Positions 35,774-46,071 of a stretch of 64,000 nucleotides of DNA are shown in pieces (within the stretch, counting starts at the first letter, position 1; each line of letters opens with the position of its first letter). Location: positions 248,001 through 312,000 of the forward strand of contig NZ_JAAATR010000033.1 of NCBI RefSeq assembly GCF_009907385.1. The letters run 5' to 3'. The position numbers were made by a program, and so were the translations under genes. Below the pieces are notes generated by a model. That model searched no databases. It was not told the origin of the DNA and saw nothing but the letters and a program-made list of their open reading frames with translations. Source of the DNA: Atlantibacter hermannii. Its GTDB lineage: Bacteria > Pseudomonadota > Gammaproteobacteria > Enterobacterales > Enterobacteriaceae.

Positions 35774-37192
35774 TCAACGATGCCAGTAACAGCTAATCCC
35801 CAGATACTTACTAAATGCCTCCTGCAACACCGCGCCGGTCGCCGAGTGGTTCATCGCCACGTGGTGTTCGAAGCCGTTATTGCAGATCCACGCCAGCAGG
35901 TTTTCCAGATGCGGCACTTCGATCACCGCGCGGCAGCCCACGGTGTCCAGCGCGTCGTCCACCGACTGGCCTTCGCCGACGTAGGCTTTGATCTCGCCGG
36001 TAAAATCATCCGATGAGAGGCGGAAGTAGGTGAGCGGGCCGCTCTTCAGGCGACCGTGCACCGCGCCGCAGGTGTTCTCTTTGCCCACGGTGGTGCCGAT
36101 GATATCGGCGGTGCCCATCGCCGGGGATTCCAGGCTGGCGCTGGCGAAGTTGCCGCAGTGGAACAGCACGCACTTGTTGCGATCGTCGCCGAAGTTGTTG
36201 TTCCAGTCGGCAATCGATGCCGGGTTCAGCGAGCAGCTCGCCAGGGCGTACATCGACAGCGCGCCCATCACATCCACTTCACAGGCGCTCGGCATCAACT
36301 GGCCGGACATCACGCTCATGATTGAACAGACGTTAATCCCGAGATTTTCCTGCAATGACGTCCAGCACTGAATGGCAGTGGTGTCGATATCGTTGGCCGT
36401 CACCCATTCGCTGATCACCACGAACAGTTTCGCCATGGTCACCAGTTTGTCCGCCGGAATGGCGCTGGCGTCGGCGTTGTCCATCAGGATGCCGCGTTTT
36501 TCCTGCACCCGGATGTCGTCATCGCTGATGTGTTTGATGCGGGTGAAAATCTCCGACAGATCGAGGGTTTCCACCGCGACGCCCATTTTCTCCAGTAGTT
36601 TTTCGCTGTAGCGCACGGTATTGAAGCTCGCGGGACGCGCGCCGATGGCCCCGATACGCACGCCTTTCATCGAACTCACCACCCGGCAGATTTGGGTAAA
36701 GCGCTGCAAATCGCTGGCGAACACCTCGCTGGTCAGCGCGCAGACGTGCTGGGTGGTCAGGGTAAACGGAATGCCGTACTGGCGCAGGTTGTTGCACAAG
36801 GAAATCTTTCCGCAGAAGCTGTCGCGGCGGGTGGCGAGGCCCATTTTATCGAGGTTGTCTTCTTCCGCCTGGATCAGCACCGGCACGTTGAGACCGGACA
36901 GGCGAATGGCTTCCGCTACCGCTTTTTCATCGCCAAAGTTCGGCAGCAGTACCACCACGCCGTGGATCTGGTCGCGGTGCTTGCGGAACAGTTCGGCGCA
37001 CACTTTGGCATCCTGGCGGGTTTCCACGCCGCCGAGGTAAGTTTCGCCATCTTTCAGCATCACGGTATTGATGCCGAGGCGGGAGAACAGCGCTTCAGCC
37101 TGCTCGCGGGCTTCCGCCACCAGATAGCTGGGGAAGAATCCGCGGTTGCCGATAATAACGCCGAAGGTTAATTGATGTGGGATACGGGACAT
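35774..37192 (-). CDS. Sugar isomerase of the L-fucose/L-arabinose isomerase family
   Basis: Cytoplasmic ketol-isomerase, 472 residues. Family features include the central SEWVTANDIDTTAIQCWTSL, CEVDVMGALSMYAL (a Glu/Asp metal site) and HHVAMNHSA near the end. Family members isomerise fucose, arabinose or branched aldoses. Here it is last in an operon with an FGGY kinase and a split transketolase, the gene set of the published D-apiose route (apiose to apulose, apulose 4-phosphate, then transketolase). That substrate is an inference; L-fucose can be doubted because no fuculose-phosphate aldolase is present. Confidence 0.8.
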   Translation of the reverse strand: MSRIPHQLTFGVIIGNRGFFPSYLVAEAREQAEALFSRLGINTVMLKDGETYLGGVETRQDAKVCAELFRKHRDQIHGVVVLLPNFGDEKAVAEAIRLSGLNVPVLIQAEEDNLDKMGLATRRDSFCGKISLCNNLRQYGIPFTLTTQHVCALTSEVFASDLQRFTQICRVVSSMKGVRIGAIGARPASFNTVRYSEKLLEKMGVAVETLDLSEIFTRIKHISDDDIRVQEKRGILMDNADASAIPADKLVTMAKLFVVISEWVTANDIDTTAIQCWTSLQENLGINVCSIMSVMSGQLMPSACEVDVMGALSMYALASCSLNPASIADWNNNFGDDRNKCVLFHCGNFASASLESPAMGTADIIGTTVGKENTCGAVHGRLKSGPLTYFRLSSDDFTGEIKAYVGEGQSVDDALDTVGCRAVIEVPHLENLLAWICNNGFEHHVAMNHSATGAVLQEAFSKYLGISCYWHR

Positions 37193-37213
37193 GGCATCAC
37201 TCCAGTAAAAGGA

Positions 37214-38701
37214 TTATTTGGGCTGAAAGCGGCAGCGCGCCACGGCTTCAAGCCACTGTTTATAGTTTTGTTGCATCTGTTGTTGCCGCGCGGGCTGCGG
37301 CGCAATACGTTCGCCCTGGCTTGCCAGCGCCGCAGGCATTTCCTCCTGCCACCAGCCCAGCGCGTTGCCGGCGAGCAGCGCGGCGCCCAGCGCCGAAACT
37401 TCGGCGGCGGGCTGAATAATTAACGGTCGTTGTAACACGTCGGCCTGCAACTGCATCAGCCAGCGGTTTTGGGTGGCGGTGCCGTCGACGCACAGCGTTT
37501 CCAGCGGCTGACCGCAGGCCTGTTCCATGGCGAAAAACACATCGGCGATTTGATACACCACCGATTCCAGCGCGGCGCGGGCCAGCACCGCTGGCGTGGC
37601 GGCGTCGGTTAAGCCGCAAATCGTGCCGCGCGCCTGGAGATCCCACCAGGGCGCGCCGAGGCCCGACAGCGCCGGAACGTAATAGACGCCCTGATTGTCC
37701 GGCACCGACTGCGCCAGCGCGGTCAGTTCCGCCGGATTGTTTATTCCCAGCATCCGCCCGAGCCAGGCCGCGCCGGAGCCGGTATGGGTGATATTGCCTT
37801 CCAGCGCGAAGGTGCGTTCGCCGTCGTGCCAGGCGAGGGTGGTGCTCAGTCGATTGGCCCGCGACACCGGTTCCGGAATCGAAAACATCAGCGACGACCC
37901 GGTGCCGTAAGTGGCCTTCACCACGTTGCCGCAGGCGCGACGCTGGGCGTAGAGCGCGGCGTGGGAATCGCCAATCAGCGACAGGATCGGCGTGCCCACC
38001 GGTACGCCGGGGATAAACCCGACCTGCACTTCGCCGTGCAAACCGCTCGACGGCCTGACGTCCGCCAGCGCGGCGCGCGGCACGTTAAACAGGGCGAGCA
38101 GTTGCTCATCCCACTGGCCTTCATAAATGTTGAACAACTGGGTGCGGGCGGCGTTGGCGTAATCGGTGGTGAACGCGCGTCCGCCTGTAAACTGCCAGTT
38201 CAGCCAGCTATCGATAGTGCCGATGCATAATTCACCGCGCTCTGCACGCGCCACGCCGTCCGGCAGGGCTTCCAGCAGGGCGCTGATTTTCGCCGCCGGG
38301 AACAGCGGATCCACCGGCAATCCGGTGCGTTGGGTAATCAGCGCGTCGTGGCCCTGGGCCTGAAGTTCAGCGCAGCGCGCCTCTGAGCGGCGGTCCTGCC
38401 AGCTCACCACCGGGGTGAGGGGGGTGCCGTCGGCGCGTTGCCAGATTACGACCGATTCGCGCTGGTTGCTGATGGCGATCCCGGCCACCTGCACCGGACC
38501 GGCCTGCTGTAAACAGCCGTTAATCGCCTCGACCACCGCCTGCCAGATCGCCAGCGGATCCTGCTCGGCGAGGCCGGGAGCCGGGTGGCGGATCTCCACC
38601 CCCACGCCGCAGCGCCCGACGATTTGCCCTTCGCGGTTGACGGCCACCGCTTTGGCGTTGGTTGTGCCCTCATCAATCGCGAGAATTATTGGGCTCGACA
38701 T
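37214..38701 (-). CDS. FGGY-family ketose kinase
   Basis: Carbohydrate kinase, 495 residues, related to xylulokinase and glycerol kinase. The N-terminal ATPase fold starts ILAIDEGTTNAKAVAV, the substrate-side motif VVSWQDRRSEARC lies near residue 80, the second phosphate loop is ATYGTGSSLMFS near 263, and the FGGY-like LCVDGTATQNRWLMQLQADV near 410. It should phosphorylate the ketose made by the isomerase (apulose, if the D-apiose assignment holds). It starts 3 bases after the transketolase C-terminal subunit and ends 21 bases before the isomerase. Confidence 0.85.
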   Translation of the reverse strand: MSSPIILAIDEGTTNAKAVAVNREGQIVGRCGVGVEIRHPAPGLAEQDPLAIWQAVVEAINGCLQQAGPVQVAGIAISNQRESVVIWQRADGTPLTPVVSWQDRRSEARCAELQAQGHDALITQRTGLPVDPLFPAAKISALLEALPDGVARAERGELCIGTIDSWLNWQFTGGRAFTTDYANAARTQLFNIYEGQWDEQLLALFNVPRAALADVRPSSGLHGEVQVGFIPGVPVGTPILSLIGDSHAALYAQRRACGNVVKATYGTGSSLMFSIPEPVSRANRLSTTLAWHDGERTFALEGNITHTGSGAAWLGRMLGINNPAELTALAQSVPDNQGVYYVPALSGLGAPWWDLQARGTICGLTDAATPAVLARAALESVVYQIADVFFAMEQACGQPLETLCVDGTATQNRWLMQLQADVLQRPLIIQPAAEVSALGAALLAGNALGWWQEEMPAALASQGERIAPQPARQQQMQQNYKQWLEAVARCRFQPK

Positions 38702-38703
38702 GG

Positions 38704-39648
38704 TTATGCTCCTTCACACAGCGCAGTGGCTTTGCGTACCACACCGGCGGCGTCAATACCGTGATGGGCGCGCATATCCTTACGATCGGCGGCAATGGCG
38801 TACCCGCCGTCGGCAATCCCCAGCCGGGTCAGCGGGATAGCGCAACCGGCTTCCGCCAGCACTTCCGCCACCAGGCTACCGACGCCGCCGTTGACGTTAT
38901 GTTCTTCCACGGTGATCACCCGGCGTGATTTTTGCAGCGCGGCCAGCAGTTGCGCGGTATCGCACGGGCGAATCGAGGGCACGTTGATCACTGCCGCGTC
39001 AATGCCCTGGTCCGCCAGGGCCGCGGCGGCGCTGACGATCTCATGCACCGTTGAACCCATCGCCACCAGCGCCACGTCCGCGCCGTCGCGCAACACGTTA
39101 ATCGCGCCCGGCGTAAAGTTGTAGCTGGCGTCGTGCAGCTCCGGCAGCGCTTTGCCGTCGAGACGGATATACACCGGGCCAACGTGATCCAGCGCGTAAT
39201 CGATAATCTGGCGGCACTCAACCGGGCAGGAGGGCGCGTAGATTTCGATATTGCCGAAACCGCGCAGCACGGCGATGTCGTCGATACTGTGGTGAGTACT
39301 GGCCAGCGGGCCGTAGCTGGCTCCTGCGTTCAGGCCGAACAGTTTGACGTTGCTGTTGTTGTAGCAGACGTCCACTTTGATCTGCTCGTTGGCGCGGGAG
39401 ATCAAAAATGGCGCGGCGTTACAGGTGACGGCGATTTTACCGCCCATCGACAGCCCCACGGCGGCGCCCACCAGGGTTTGCTCGGCGATGCCGACGTTCA
39501 CCAGCCGGTCCGGAAACTGTTTAATAAACGGCGAGATTTTGGCGGTGGAGGTGGAGTCCGCCACCACCGGCACCAGGTCGATACCGCGTTCTACCGCGTC
39601 GATAAACGCATTCACCATCACCGTTGCCAGATGTTCGCTATTACTCAT
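38704..39648 (-). CDS. Transketolase, C-terminal subunit
   Basis: Second half of a split transketolase, 314 residues, comprising the pyrimidine-binding domain (AEQTLVGAAVGLSMGGKI, about residues 56-73) and the C-terminal domain (VEEHNVNGGVGSLVAEVLAE, about 245). The glutamate in IAEQ activates the thiamine cofactor. It overlaps the N-terminal subunit gene by 8 bases. Split transketolases with a dedicated kinase and isomerase occur in the D-apiose pathway (AptA/AptB), where ketose 4-phosphate and glyceraldehyde 3-phosphate give xylulose 5-phosphate and dihydroxyacetone. The exact donor is inferred. Confidence 0.85.
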   Translation of the reverse strand: MSNSEHLATVMVNAFIDAVERGIDLVPVVADSTSTAKISPFIKQFPDRLVNVGIAEQTLVGAAVGLSMGGKIAVTCNAAPFLISRANEQIKVDVCYNNSNVKLFGLNAGASYGPLASTHHSIDDIAVLRGFGNIEIYAPSCPVECRQIIDYALDHVGPVYIRLDGKALPELHDASYNFTPGAINVLRDGADVALVAMGSTVHEIVSAAAALADQGIDAAVINVPSIRPCDTAQLLAALQKSRRVITVEEHNVNGGVGSLVAEVLAEAGCAIPLTRLGIADGGYAIAADRKDMRAHHGIDAAGVVRKATALCEGA

Positions 39649-40471
39649 CTTTCAGTTCCTCCAGAGCCAGTTCCACTTCTTCACCCTTCGGCACCCGGTG
39701 GTGCCACTCCGCGCGTCCCTGAATAAACGACACGCCCGCGCCTTTGGTGGTGTTGGCGATAATCACGTGCGGTTTGCCGCCCGGTTTCAGCCCTTCAATG
39801 GTGGTCACCACGTCCTGCATGTCGTTGCCGTTGCACTGGGTCACTTCCATGCCGAACGCGCGCCATTTTTCATCCAGCGGATCGGTGTTGAGAATATCTT
39901 TGGTTAACCCCGCCAGCTGTAAGTTGTTTTTATCGTTAATAATGATCAGGTTATCGAGCTGGTAATGGGCTGCCACCAGCGCCGCTTCCCAGTTGCTGCC
40001 TTCCGCCAGTTCGCCGTCGCCGGTGACCACGAACACCCGGCGCGGGTTATTGCTGCGTTTGGCCGCCAGGGCAATGCCCACCGCCACCGGTAACCCGTGG
40101 CCGAGCGCGCCGGTATTCAGCTCCACGCCCGGGGTTTTATGCTTCACCGGGTGGCCGGGCAGGTGGGAGTCGGCGTGCTGATAGGTCGACAGCCACTCCA
40201 CCGGAATAAACCCGGCTTCCGCCAGCACGCAGTAATAGCCGCCCACCGCGTGGCCTTTGGACTGAATATACATATCGCGCTGGTCGCTGTTCACCTGTTC
40301 CGGCGAGCAGTTCATCACCCGGAAATAGAGCGCGGTGAGGATCTCAACCTGAGAGAGATCGGCCCCGGTATGCCCGCCTGCCGGGCTGTTAGCGTTCAGC
40401 GTAATGATGCGACGGCGCACCGCGCGGGCTTTCTTTTCCAGATCCGCAACCGACAATGAAAACGGATTCAT
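39641..40471 (-). CDS. Transketolase, N-terminal subunit
   Basis: Thiamine-diphosphate-binding half of a split transketolase, 276 residues. Cofactor motif GDGELAEGSNWEAA leads to IIINDKNNLQL (Mg and diphosphate binding), and the phosphate loop SKGHAVGGYY and GHGLPVAVGIAL are present. The ATG at 40471 follows GAGGT; the longer frame to 40498 lacks such a site. First gene of the catabolic operon, with an operator-like palindrome 30 bases upstream. Normal housekeeping transketolases are single chains of about 660 residues, so this is a dedicated pathway enzyme. Confidence 0.85.
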   Translation of the reverse strand: MNPFSLSVADLEKKARAVRRRIITLNANSPAGGHTGADLSQVEILTALYFRVMNCSPEQVNSDQRDMYIQSKGHAVGGYYCVLAEAGFIPVEWLSTYQHADSHLPGHPVKHKTPGVELNTGALGHGLPVAVGIALAAKRSNNPRRVFVVTGDGELAEGSNWEAALVAAHYQLDNLIIINDKNNLQLAGLTKDILNTDPLDEKWRAFGMEVTQCNGNDMQDVVTTIEGLKPGGKPHVIIANTTKGAGVSFIQGRAEWHHRVPKGEEVELALEELKDE

Positions 40472-40500
40472 AGGCTTACCTCTTGCATTAAAAATCATAT

Positions 40501-40516
40501 ATGAATATTTATTCGA
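40501..40516 (-). promoter_or_regulatory. Operator-like palindrome before the transketolase operon
   Basis: ATGAATATTTATTCGA matches 13 of 16 bases of the perfect palindrome in front of the binding-protein gene (44736-44751). It lies in the 87-base gap between the permease stop and the transketolase start. Confidence 0.55.
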
Positions 40517-40558
40517 TAAGGGTAAAAAAAATCGCCTTTCGAACCAAACTGTGACGCG

Positions 40559-41659
40559 CTACGCTTTTGCGCTGCCTTCCATCGCGGCTTTTTGCGCCAC
40601 CACGGCGGCTTTCTGCTGCATCCGGTTCTGCATCTGGTCGATAATCACCGCCACAATAATCACGATGCCTTTGATCACCATCTGCCAGAACTCGCTGACG
40701 CCCATCATCACCAGGCCATCCGCCAGGAAGCCGATCACAAACGCGCCGACCAGGGTGCCGAGAATGGTGCCGCGCCCGCCTGCCAGCGAGGTTCCGCCGA
40801 GCACCACTGCCGCAATAGCGTTCATCTCAAAGGCCGTACCGTTCGCCGGGTGGCTCGCCACCAGCTGCGCGGAGACCACAATCCCGGCGATCGCGGCGCA
40901 GAAGCCGGAGAGGGTATAGACCCAAATTTTTACCTGTTTGACTTTCACGCCGGACAGTTCGGCAGCGCGTTCGTTATCGCCGATGGCGTAAACGTGGCGG
41001 CCAAAAGGCAGGCGACGGGCGACGTAGGCGATGGCAATCGCCAGCACGATCATCATCCAGATAGCCCAGGGCATACCAAGGAAGTTACCCGCGCCGATCT
41101 CGTCGAAACCGGTGTTGCCCAACTGCGGGTTACCCGAGAGGCCCGGGAAGGTTTCGCCTCCCGACGTCAGCATCGCCGCGCCGCGCAGCACGTACATGGT
41201 GCCGAGGGTGCAGATAAACGGGGCCACGTTATAGCGGGTGATGATCCAGCCGTTGGTGGCGCCAATCAGCCCGCCAATCAGCAGCACGAGCGGCACAATC
41301 ACCCAGACGCTGGGGAAAATCGCGATGCCGAACATCGGCAGCACAATGCCTTTGGTGATCAGCCACCCGGCGATCATCCCGCACAGCCCGAGGGTCGCGC
41401 CGATGGACAGGTCAATGCCCGCGGTAATAATCACAAAGGTGATGCCGAGCGCCAGGAAGGCGTTAATGGCGATGTGTTTAATCATGATCACCATACTGCC
41501 CATGGCGAGGAAGTCGGGCACCATGATGGAGAAAAAGCCGACTATCAAAAACAGCGCAATAAAAGTGCGCAGCTTTAACAGCAGCAGGAGGATATTTTCC
41601 CGCGAACTGAATAGCGAGGCGGGTCTTGCGTTAAGCGCGACTGTCTCATTCGTTTTCAT
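40559..41659 (-). CDS. RbsC-type sugar ABC transporter permease
   Basis: Inner-membrane permease of the ribose-type ABC importer family, 366 residues with about ten helices. Typical segments are FVIITAGIDLSIGATLGL and FEMNAIAAVVLGGTSLAGGRG. The ATG at 41659 lies just behind the ATPase stop and uses AAGGAT within the end of that gene; the in-frame start at 41713 would overlap the ATPase by 53 bases. It forms an importer with the two following minus-strand neighbours upstream of it (ATPase and binding protein). Confidence 0.88.
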   Translation of the reverse strand: MKTNETVALNARPASLFSSRENILLLLLKLRTFIALFLIVGFFSIMVPDFLAMGSMVIMIKHIAINAFLALGITFVIITAGIDLSIGATLGLCGMIAGWLITKGIVLPMFGIAIFPSVWVIVPLVLLIGGLIGATNGWIITRYNVAPFICTLGTMYVLRGAAMLTSGGETFPGLSGNPQLGNTGFDEIGAGNFLGMPWAIWMMIVLAIAIAYVARRLPFGRHVYAIGDNERAAELSGVKVKQVKIWVYTLSGFCAAIAGIVVSAQLVASHPANGTAFEMNAIAAVVLGGTSLAGGRGTILGTLVGAFVIGFLADGLVMMGVSEFWQMVIKGIVIIVAVIIDQMQNRMQQKAAVVAQKAAMEGSAKA

Positions 41660-41660
41660 A

Positions 41661-43175
41661 TCAGAATCCTTGTGCACTAGCGGAAACCAATGCCGACTCT
41701 TCGGCGTTTTCACGGGGAATATCTGCGGTCACTTTGCCGCCGGACATCACCAGGATGCGGTCCGACACCGCCATAATTTCTTTCAGATCCGAGGTGGAAA
41801 ACACCACCGCGATACCCTGTTCGGAGAGCTGCACCATCATGCGGAACACGTCGGCTTTGGCACCCACGTCGATACCGCGCGTCGGTTCATCCAGCAGCAG
41901 CAGCTTCGGGTTGGTGAGCAGCGAGCGGCCAATCACCACTTTTTGCTGGTTGCCGCCGCTCAGCGCCTGAATCTCGACTTCCGGCGAGGAGACCTTGATT
42001 GACAGATTGCCGATGGTGGTCGCCACCACCTGTTCCTCATCGCGCCGGGAAATCGCGAACCCGCTCTGCAAACGCCGCCACAGGCTGGCGATGGTCAAAT
42101 TGCTGGCCACCGACGAGATCGGGAAGATGCCGGTGCGCTTGCGATCTTCCGGCACCAGGCTCATCCCCATGCGGATGCGCTCCGCTGTGGACAAGCGCGG
42201 CGGCACCGGTTTGCTGTCCAGCCACAGTTTGCCGAGGTAGTTGCGATTGGTGCCCAGCAGGCACTCGAACAGCTCGGTACGCCCCGCGCCCATCAGCCCG
42301 TAAATGCCGACGATTTCCCCGGCGCGCACGTTAAAGGTCACATCGTCCACGACCGCATTGCCCGAGGCGTTAACGCAGGTAATGTGCTCCGCTTCCAGCA
42401 CCGGCGCGCCAAACTGGCGGCCCGGCGTCAGGAAGCTGGACACCGGTTCGCTGCCGAGCATTTCGCGCACGATCCACGGTACGTCGATGTCGCTGACCTG
42501 CGCCTCGGCCTGAAACTTGCCGTCGCGCAGAATGGTGATCACATCGCCAATCGCCATCAGCTCTTCCAGCCGGTGGGAGATATAGATGATGGATACGCCC
42601 TGGCGGGTGAGTTCACGGATCACCCGGAACAGGATCTCCACTTCGGTTTTACTCAGCGCCGAGGTGGGTTCGTCGAGGATTAAAATATCCGCGTCTTCCG
42701 CCAGCGCCTTGGCGATCTCCACCAGCTGCTGCTGGCCGACTTTCAGGTTCGCCACCTGTTCATTGGGCGAGATCGGCTGATCGAGGCGCCTGAGCAGTTC
42801 CGCGCTGCGCTGGATCTGAGTGGCTTCATCAATCGGCTTCAGACCCTGTTGCAGTTCGCGGCCCAGAAAGATGTTTTCCGCCACGGTCAGGTTCTCAAAC
42901 AGATTCAGCTCCTGATGCACCATGCCGATGCCGTGAGCGGCGGCGTCACGGGTATTGGCGAAATGCACCGGTTTGCCGTTGAGCTCGATGGTGCCGGTGC
43001 TGGGCTGCTGTACCCCGGCGAGGATTTTCATCAGCGTGGATTTCCCCGCGCCGTTCTCGCCGATAATCACATTCACTTTGCCGCGCCAGACGTTGTAATC
43101 GACGTTATCCAGCGCCACGGTGCCGGGGAACAGCATCGACACCCCACGGGTACGCAAAACAATCGGATCCTGCAT
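41661..43175 (-). CDS. RbsA/MglA-type sugar ABC transporter ATPase
   Basis: Double ATPase of 504 residues. The first cassette has Walker A GENGAGKST (about residues 38-46) and Walker B DILILDEPTSAL; its signature (LKVGQQQLVEIAKAL) and the second cassette's degenerate Walker A (GLMGAGRTELFE) with LSGGNQQKVVIGRSL are typical of the ribose/galactoside group. It overlaps the DUF2291 gene by 1 base. It powers the permease encoded next. Confidence 0.9.
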   Translation of the reverse strand: MQDPIVLRTRGVSMLFPGTVALDNVDYNVWRGKVNVIIGENGAGKSTLMKILAGVQQPSTGTIELNGKPVHFANTRDAAAHGIGMVHQELNLFENLTVAENIFLGRELQQGLKPIDEATQIQRSAELLRRLDQPISPNEQVANLKVGQQQLVEIAKALAEDADILILDEPTSALSKTEVEILFRVIRELTRQGVSIIYISHRLEELMAIGDVITILRDGKFQAEAQVSDIDVPWIVREMLGSEPVSSFLTPGRQFGAPVLEAEHITCVNASGNAVVDDVTFNVRAGEIVGIYGLMGAGRTELFECLLGTNRNYLGKLWLDSKPVPPRLSTAERIRMGMSLVPEDRKRTGIFPISSVASNLTIASLWRRLQSGFAISRRDEEQVVATTIGNLSIKVSSPEVEIQALSGGNQQKVVIGRSLLTNPKLLLLDEPTRGIDVGAKADVFRMMVQLSEQGIAVVFSTSDLKEIMAVSDRILVMSGGKVTADIPRENAEESALVSASAQGF

Positions 43176-43768
43176 TATTTCGCTCCCTGCTGGATATCCA
43201 GCGCCACGGCGTCGGACAGCACGCCATCTTTGAGATTGCCGGCAATTAGCATCGTCACCGGCTGCTGCTGCCAGGACGCGTCAACCGGCGGCAGGTGTTT
43301 CACCGCTTCGCGGTTATAGGCTTTGGAAAGCTGAGCAAACTGGACCTGGTTGGTGAAATCCTCAAATTTAAAACCGGCGGCGTCGCGCACCGCATTGCCC
43401 CTGATTAACGGCCCAATCTGGACCTCCAGCGGCTTATTGTTCAGCGTCACGGTCACCGACCGTTCGCGTGGGTTGGTTAAATCGACTTTTTCGATGTTGC
43501 TGTGCAGGCGCACAAACACGCTTTGCGGCGTCGGGCTGTTGGGCAGCGTCGCGGCATCCAGCGCATGGTCGCGCGCCGGGGCGCTGACCCGGCTGTCCCA
43601 TGTTTGTTGCGCTATCTGCGCGGGTGTCATATTGGCGAAACTCGCTTTCGCGTTGGGATCTGGCGGAATGATCGGTTTACCATTCTCGTCCAGATCCACC
43701 ACCCGGCAGGCAGTCAGCAACAGGGTACTGCAACACAACACGCCAATACCCCATTGTTTCAACGACAT
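43175..43768 (-). CDS. DUF2291 lipoprotein
   Basis: Lipoprotein of 197 residues; signal MSLKQWGIGVLCCSTLLLTAC with the acylated Cys at 21 (lipobox LTAC). It belongs to the DUF2291 family, whose members sit almost always in RbsABC-type sugar operons between binding protein and ATPase, as here. The biochemical role is unknown; periplasmic side, attached to a membrane. 12 bases separate it from the binding-protein gene and 1 base overlaps the ATPase gene. Confidence 0.85.
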   Translation of the reverse strand: MSLKQWGIGVLCCSTLLLTACRVVDLDENGKPIIPPDPNAKASFANMTPAQIAQQTWDSRVSAPARDHALDAATLPNSPTPQSVFVRLHSNIEKVDLTNPRERSVTVTLNNKPLEVQIGPLIRGNAVRDAAGFKFEDFTNQVQFAQLSKAYNREAVKHLPPVDASWQQQPVTMLIAGNLKDGVLSDAVALDIQQGAK

Positions 43769-43780
43769 ACAACCTCCGGC

Positions 43781-44758
<978 letters not shown>

Positions 44759-44885
44759 TTATTATTCAATGTAACCATATGCCCCGGAACTTGTTCTGTC
44801 TACGGTCAATTCAGCGAAATGATGAAAAGGCGAAAGCGATCACAATTTGTTCACTTATGGGTCAAAAAGGGGTCTTACTTGTTAT

Positions 44886-44903
44886 TTATTCGGTCTTGAA
44901 TAA
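44886..44903 (+). promoter_or_regulatory. Inverted repeat before the SorC regulator
   Basis: TTATTC-GGTCTT-GAATAA, 6-base arms, lies 26 bases before the regulator's start codon. It uses the same TTATTC half site as the other two operators but with opposite orientation, suggesting autoregulation. Confidence 0.5.
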
Positions 44904-44929
44904 AAATACAGAGGGACTCAGGAGGTGCT

Positions 44930-45874
44930 ATGTCGAAACAGGATGAACAACGGCTGCTGGTGAAAATCGCCACGCTCTATTATGTCGATGGAATGAAGCA
45001 ATCTGACATTGCTGGCCTTCTGCAGCTTTCGCAGTCATTTGTCTCGCGCGTCATCACCCGCTGCCAGAAAGAAGGGGTGGTGAAAATCAGCGTGATCCAA
45101 CCGCCGAATATTTTTCTGTCGCTGGAGAACGCGCTGGAGCAGAAATACGGTATCCGCCAGGCGATTGTGGTGGACGTGGATGAACCGGCGTCATCGGCGC
45201 AAATCAAACACGCCATCGGCAGCGCCGCTGCGCACTACGTGGAAACGCGGCTGCGGCCCAACGATTTAGTGGGCATCTCCTCCTGGAGCAGCACCATCCG
45301 CGCCATGGTGGACGAGCTGCACCCGCAGAGCATCAAAGCGCGCGGGGTGATCCAACTGCTGGGCGGCGTGGGGCCGAACGGCAACGTGCAGGCGACCATT
45401 TTGACCCAGAATCTCGCGGCGCAGCTGGGCTGCCAGGCCTGGCTGTTGCCCTCGCAAAGCATCGAACATTCCGTCGAAGAGCGCGCCCGGCTGGTGTCGA
45501 GCGATGACGTGGCGGAAGTGGTGCGCAAATTCAGCGAAGTGGACGTGGCGATCCTCGGCATCGGCGATCTGGAGCCGTCGCAGCTGCTGAAAAATTCCGG
45601 CAACTACTATGGCGAAGCCATGCTGAAAACCCTGGCGGCGCGCGGCGCAGTGGGGGATATCTGCCTGCATTACTACAATGCCGAGGGCGAGCCGGTGCTG
45701 AGCAAGGAGGAAGATCCGGTGATCGGCATGGAGCTCAGCCAGGTGCGCGATTGCCCGCACGTGGTGGCGCTGGCCGGCGGCACCGAAAAGGTCAACGCCA
45801 TTCGCGGGGCGCTGAAGGGTAAATACATCGATGTGCTGATCACCGATTATCCCACCGCGCGCCAGCTCGCCTGA
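44930..45874 (+). CDS. SorC/LsrR-type sugar-responsive regulator
   Basis: Transcriptional regulator, 314 residues. The N-terminal helix-turn-helix is MKQSDIAGLLQLSQSFVSRV, and the rest is the phosphosugar-binding SorC domain (VGISSWSSTIRAMV about residue 105, LGIGDLEPSQLL about 208, LAGGTEKVNAIRGAL about 286). These proteins usually sense a phosphorylated intermediate of the pathway they control. It starts with ATG after AGGAGG and is divergent from the import operon, so it is the likely regulator of both minus-strand operons. Confidence 0.88.
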   Translation: MSKQDEQRLLVKIATLYYVDGMKQSDIAGLLQLSQSFVSRVITRCQKEGVVKISVIQPPNIFLSLENALEQKYGIRQAIVVDVDEPASSAQIKHAIGSAAAHYVETRLRPNDLVGISSWSSTIRAMVDELHPQSIKARGVIQLLGGVGPNGNVQATILTQNLAAQLGCQAWLLPSQSIEHSVEERARLVSSDDVAEVVRKFSEVDVAILGIGDLEPSQLLKNSGNYYGEAMLKTLAARGAVGDICLHYYNAEGEPVLSKEEDPVIGMELSQVRDCPHVVALAGGTEKVNAIRGALKGKYIDVLITDYPTARQLA

Positions 45875-45923
45875 TTCAGTAAGGGGCATCTGACCGGTGC
45901 CCTGAGCAATCCTCAACCCAACG

Positions 45924-45956
45924 TGAATTTTTCTCATGTGCCGTGAATTTTCTTCG
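45924..45956 (+). promoter_or_regulatory. Two MetR-like sites
   Basis: TGAATTTTTCTCA (45924-45936) and TGAATTTTCTTCG (45944-45956) each differ at one position from the MetR consensus TGAA-N5-TTCA. They are 20 bases apart (two helix turns) and upstream of a methionine synthase gene. Confidence 0.55.
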
Positions 45957-45988
45957 TTTGCACAACCTCCCGCTGCGTGACACTCTGA

Positions 45989-46012
45989 ATGCATCTAGCC
46001 GTCCAGATGGCT
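45989..46012 (+). promoter_or_regulatory. MetJ operator (tandem met boxes)
   Basis: Three adjoining octamers, ATGCATCT, AGCCGTCC and AGATGGCT, match the met box AGACGTCT at 5, 6 and 6 of 8 positions. They lie 60 bases before the start codon of the methionine synthase-like gene. MetJ binds tandem octamers cooperatively. Confidence 0.6.
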
Positions 46013-46071
46013 AAAAATTCATAATGCGAACAATCACCCTGGGCAATTACTTTCAGGGTCAAGGAGACACC

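Noticed and set aside
45891-45912. GGGGCA...TGCCC hairpin after the SorC regulator
   Set aside because: Short stem without a T-run; too weak to call a terminator.
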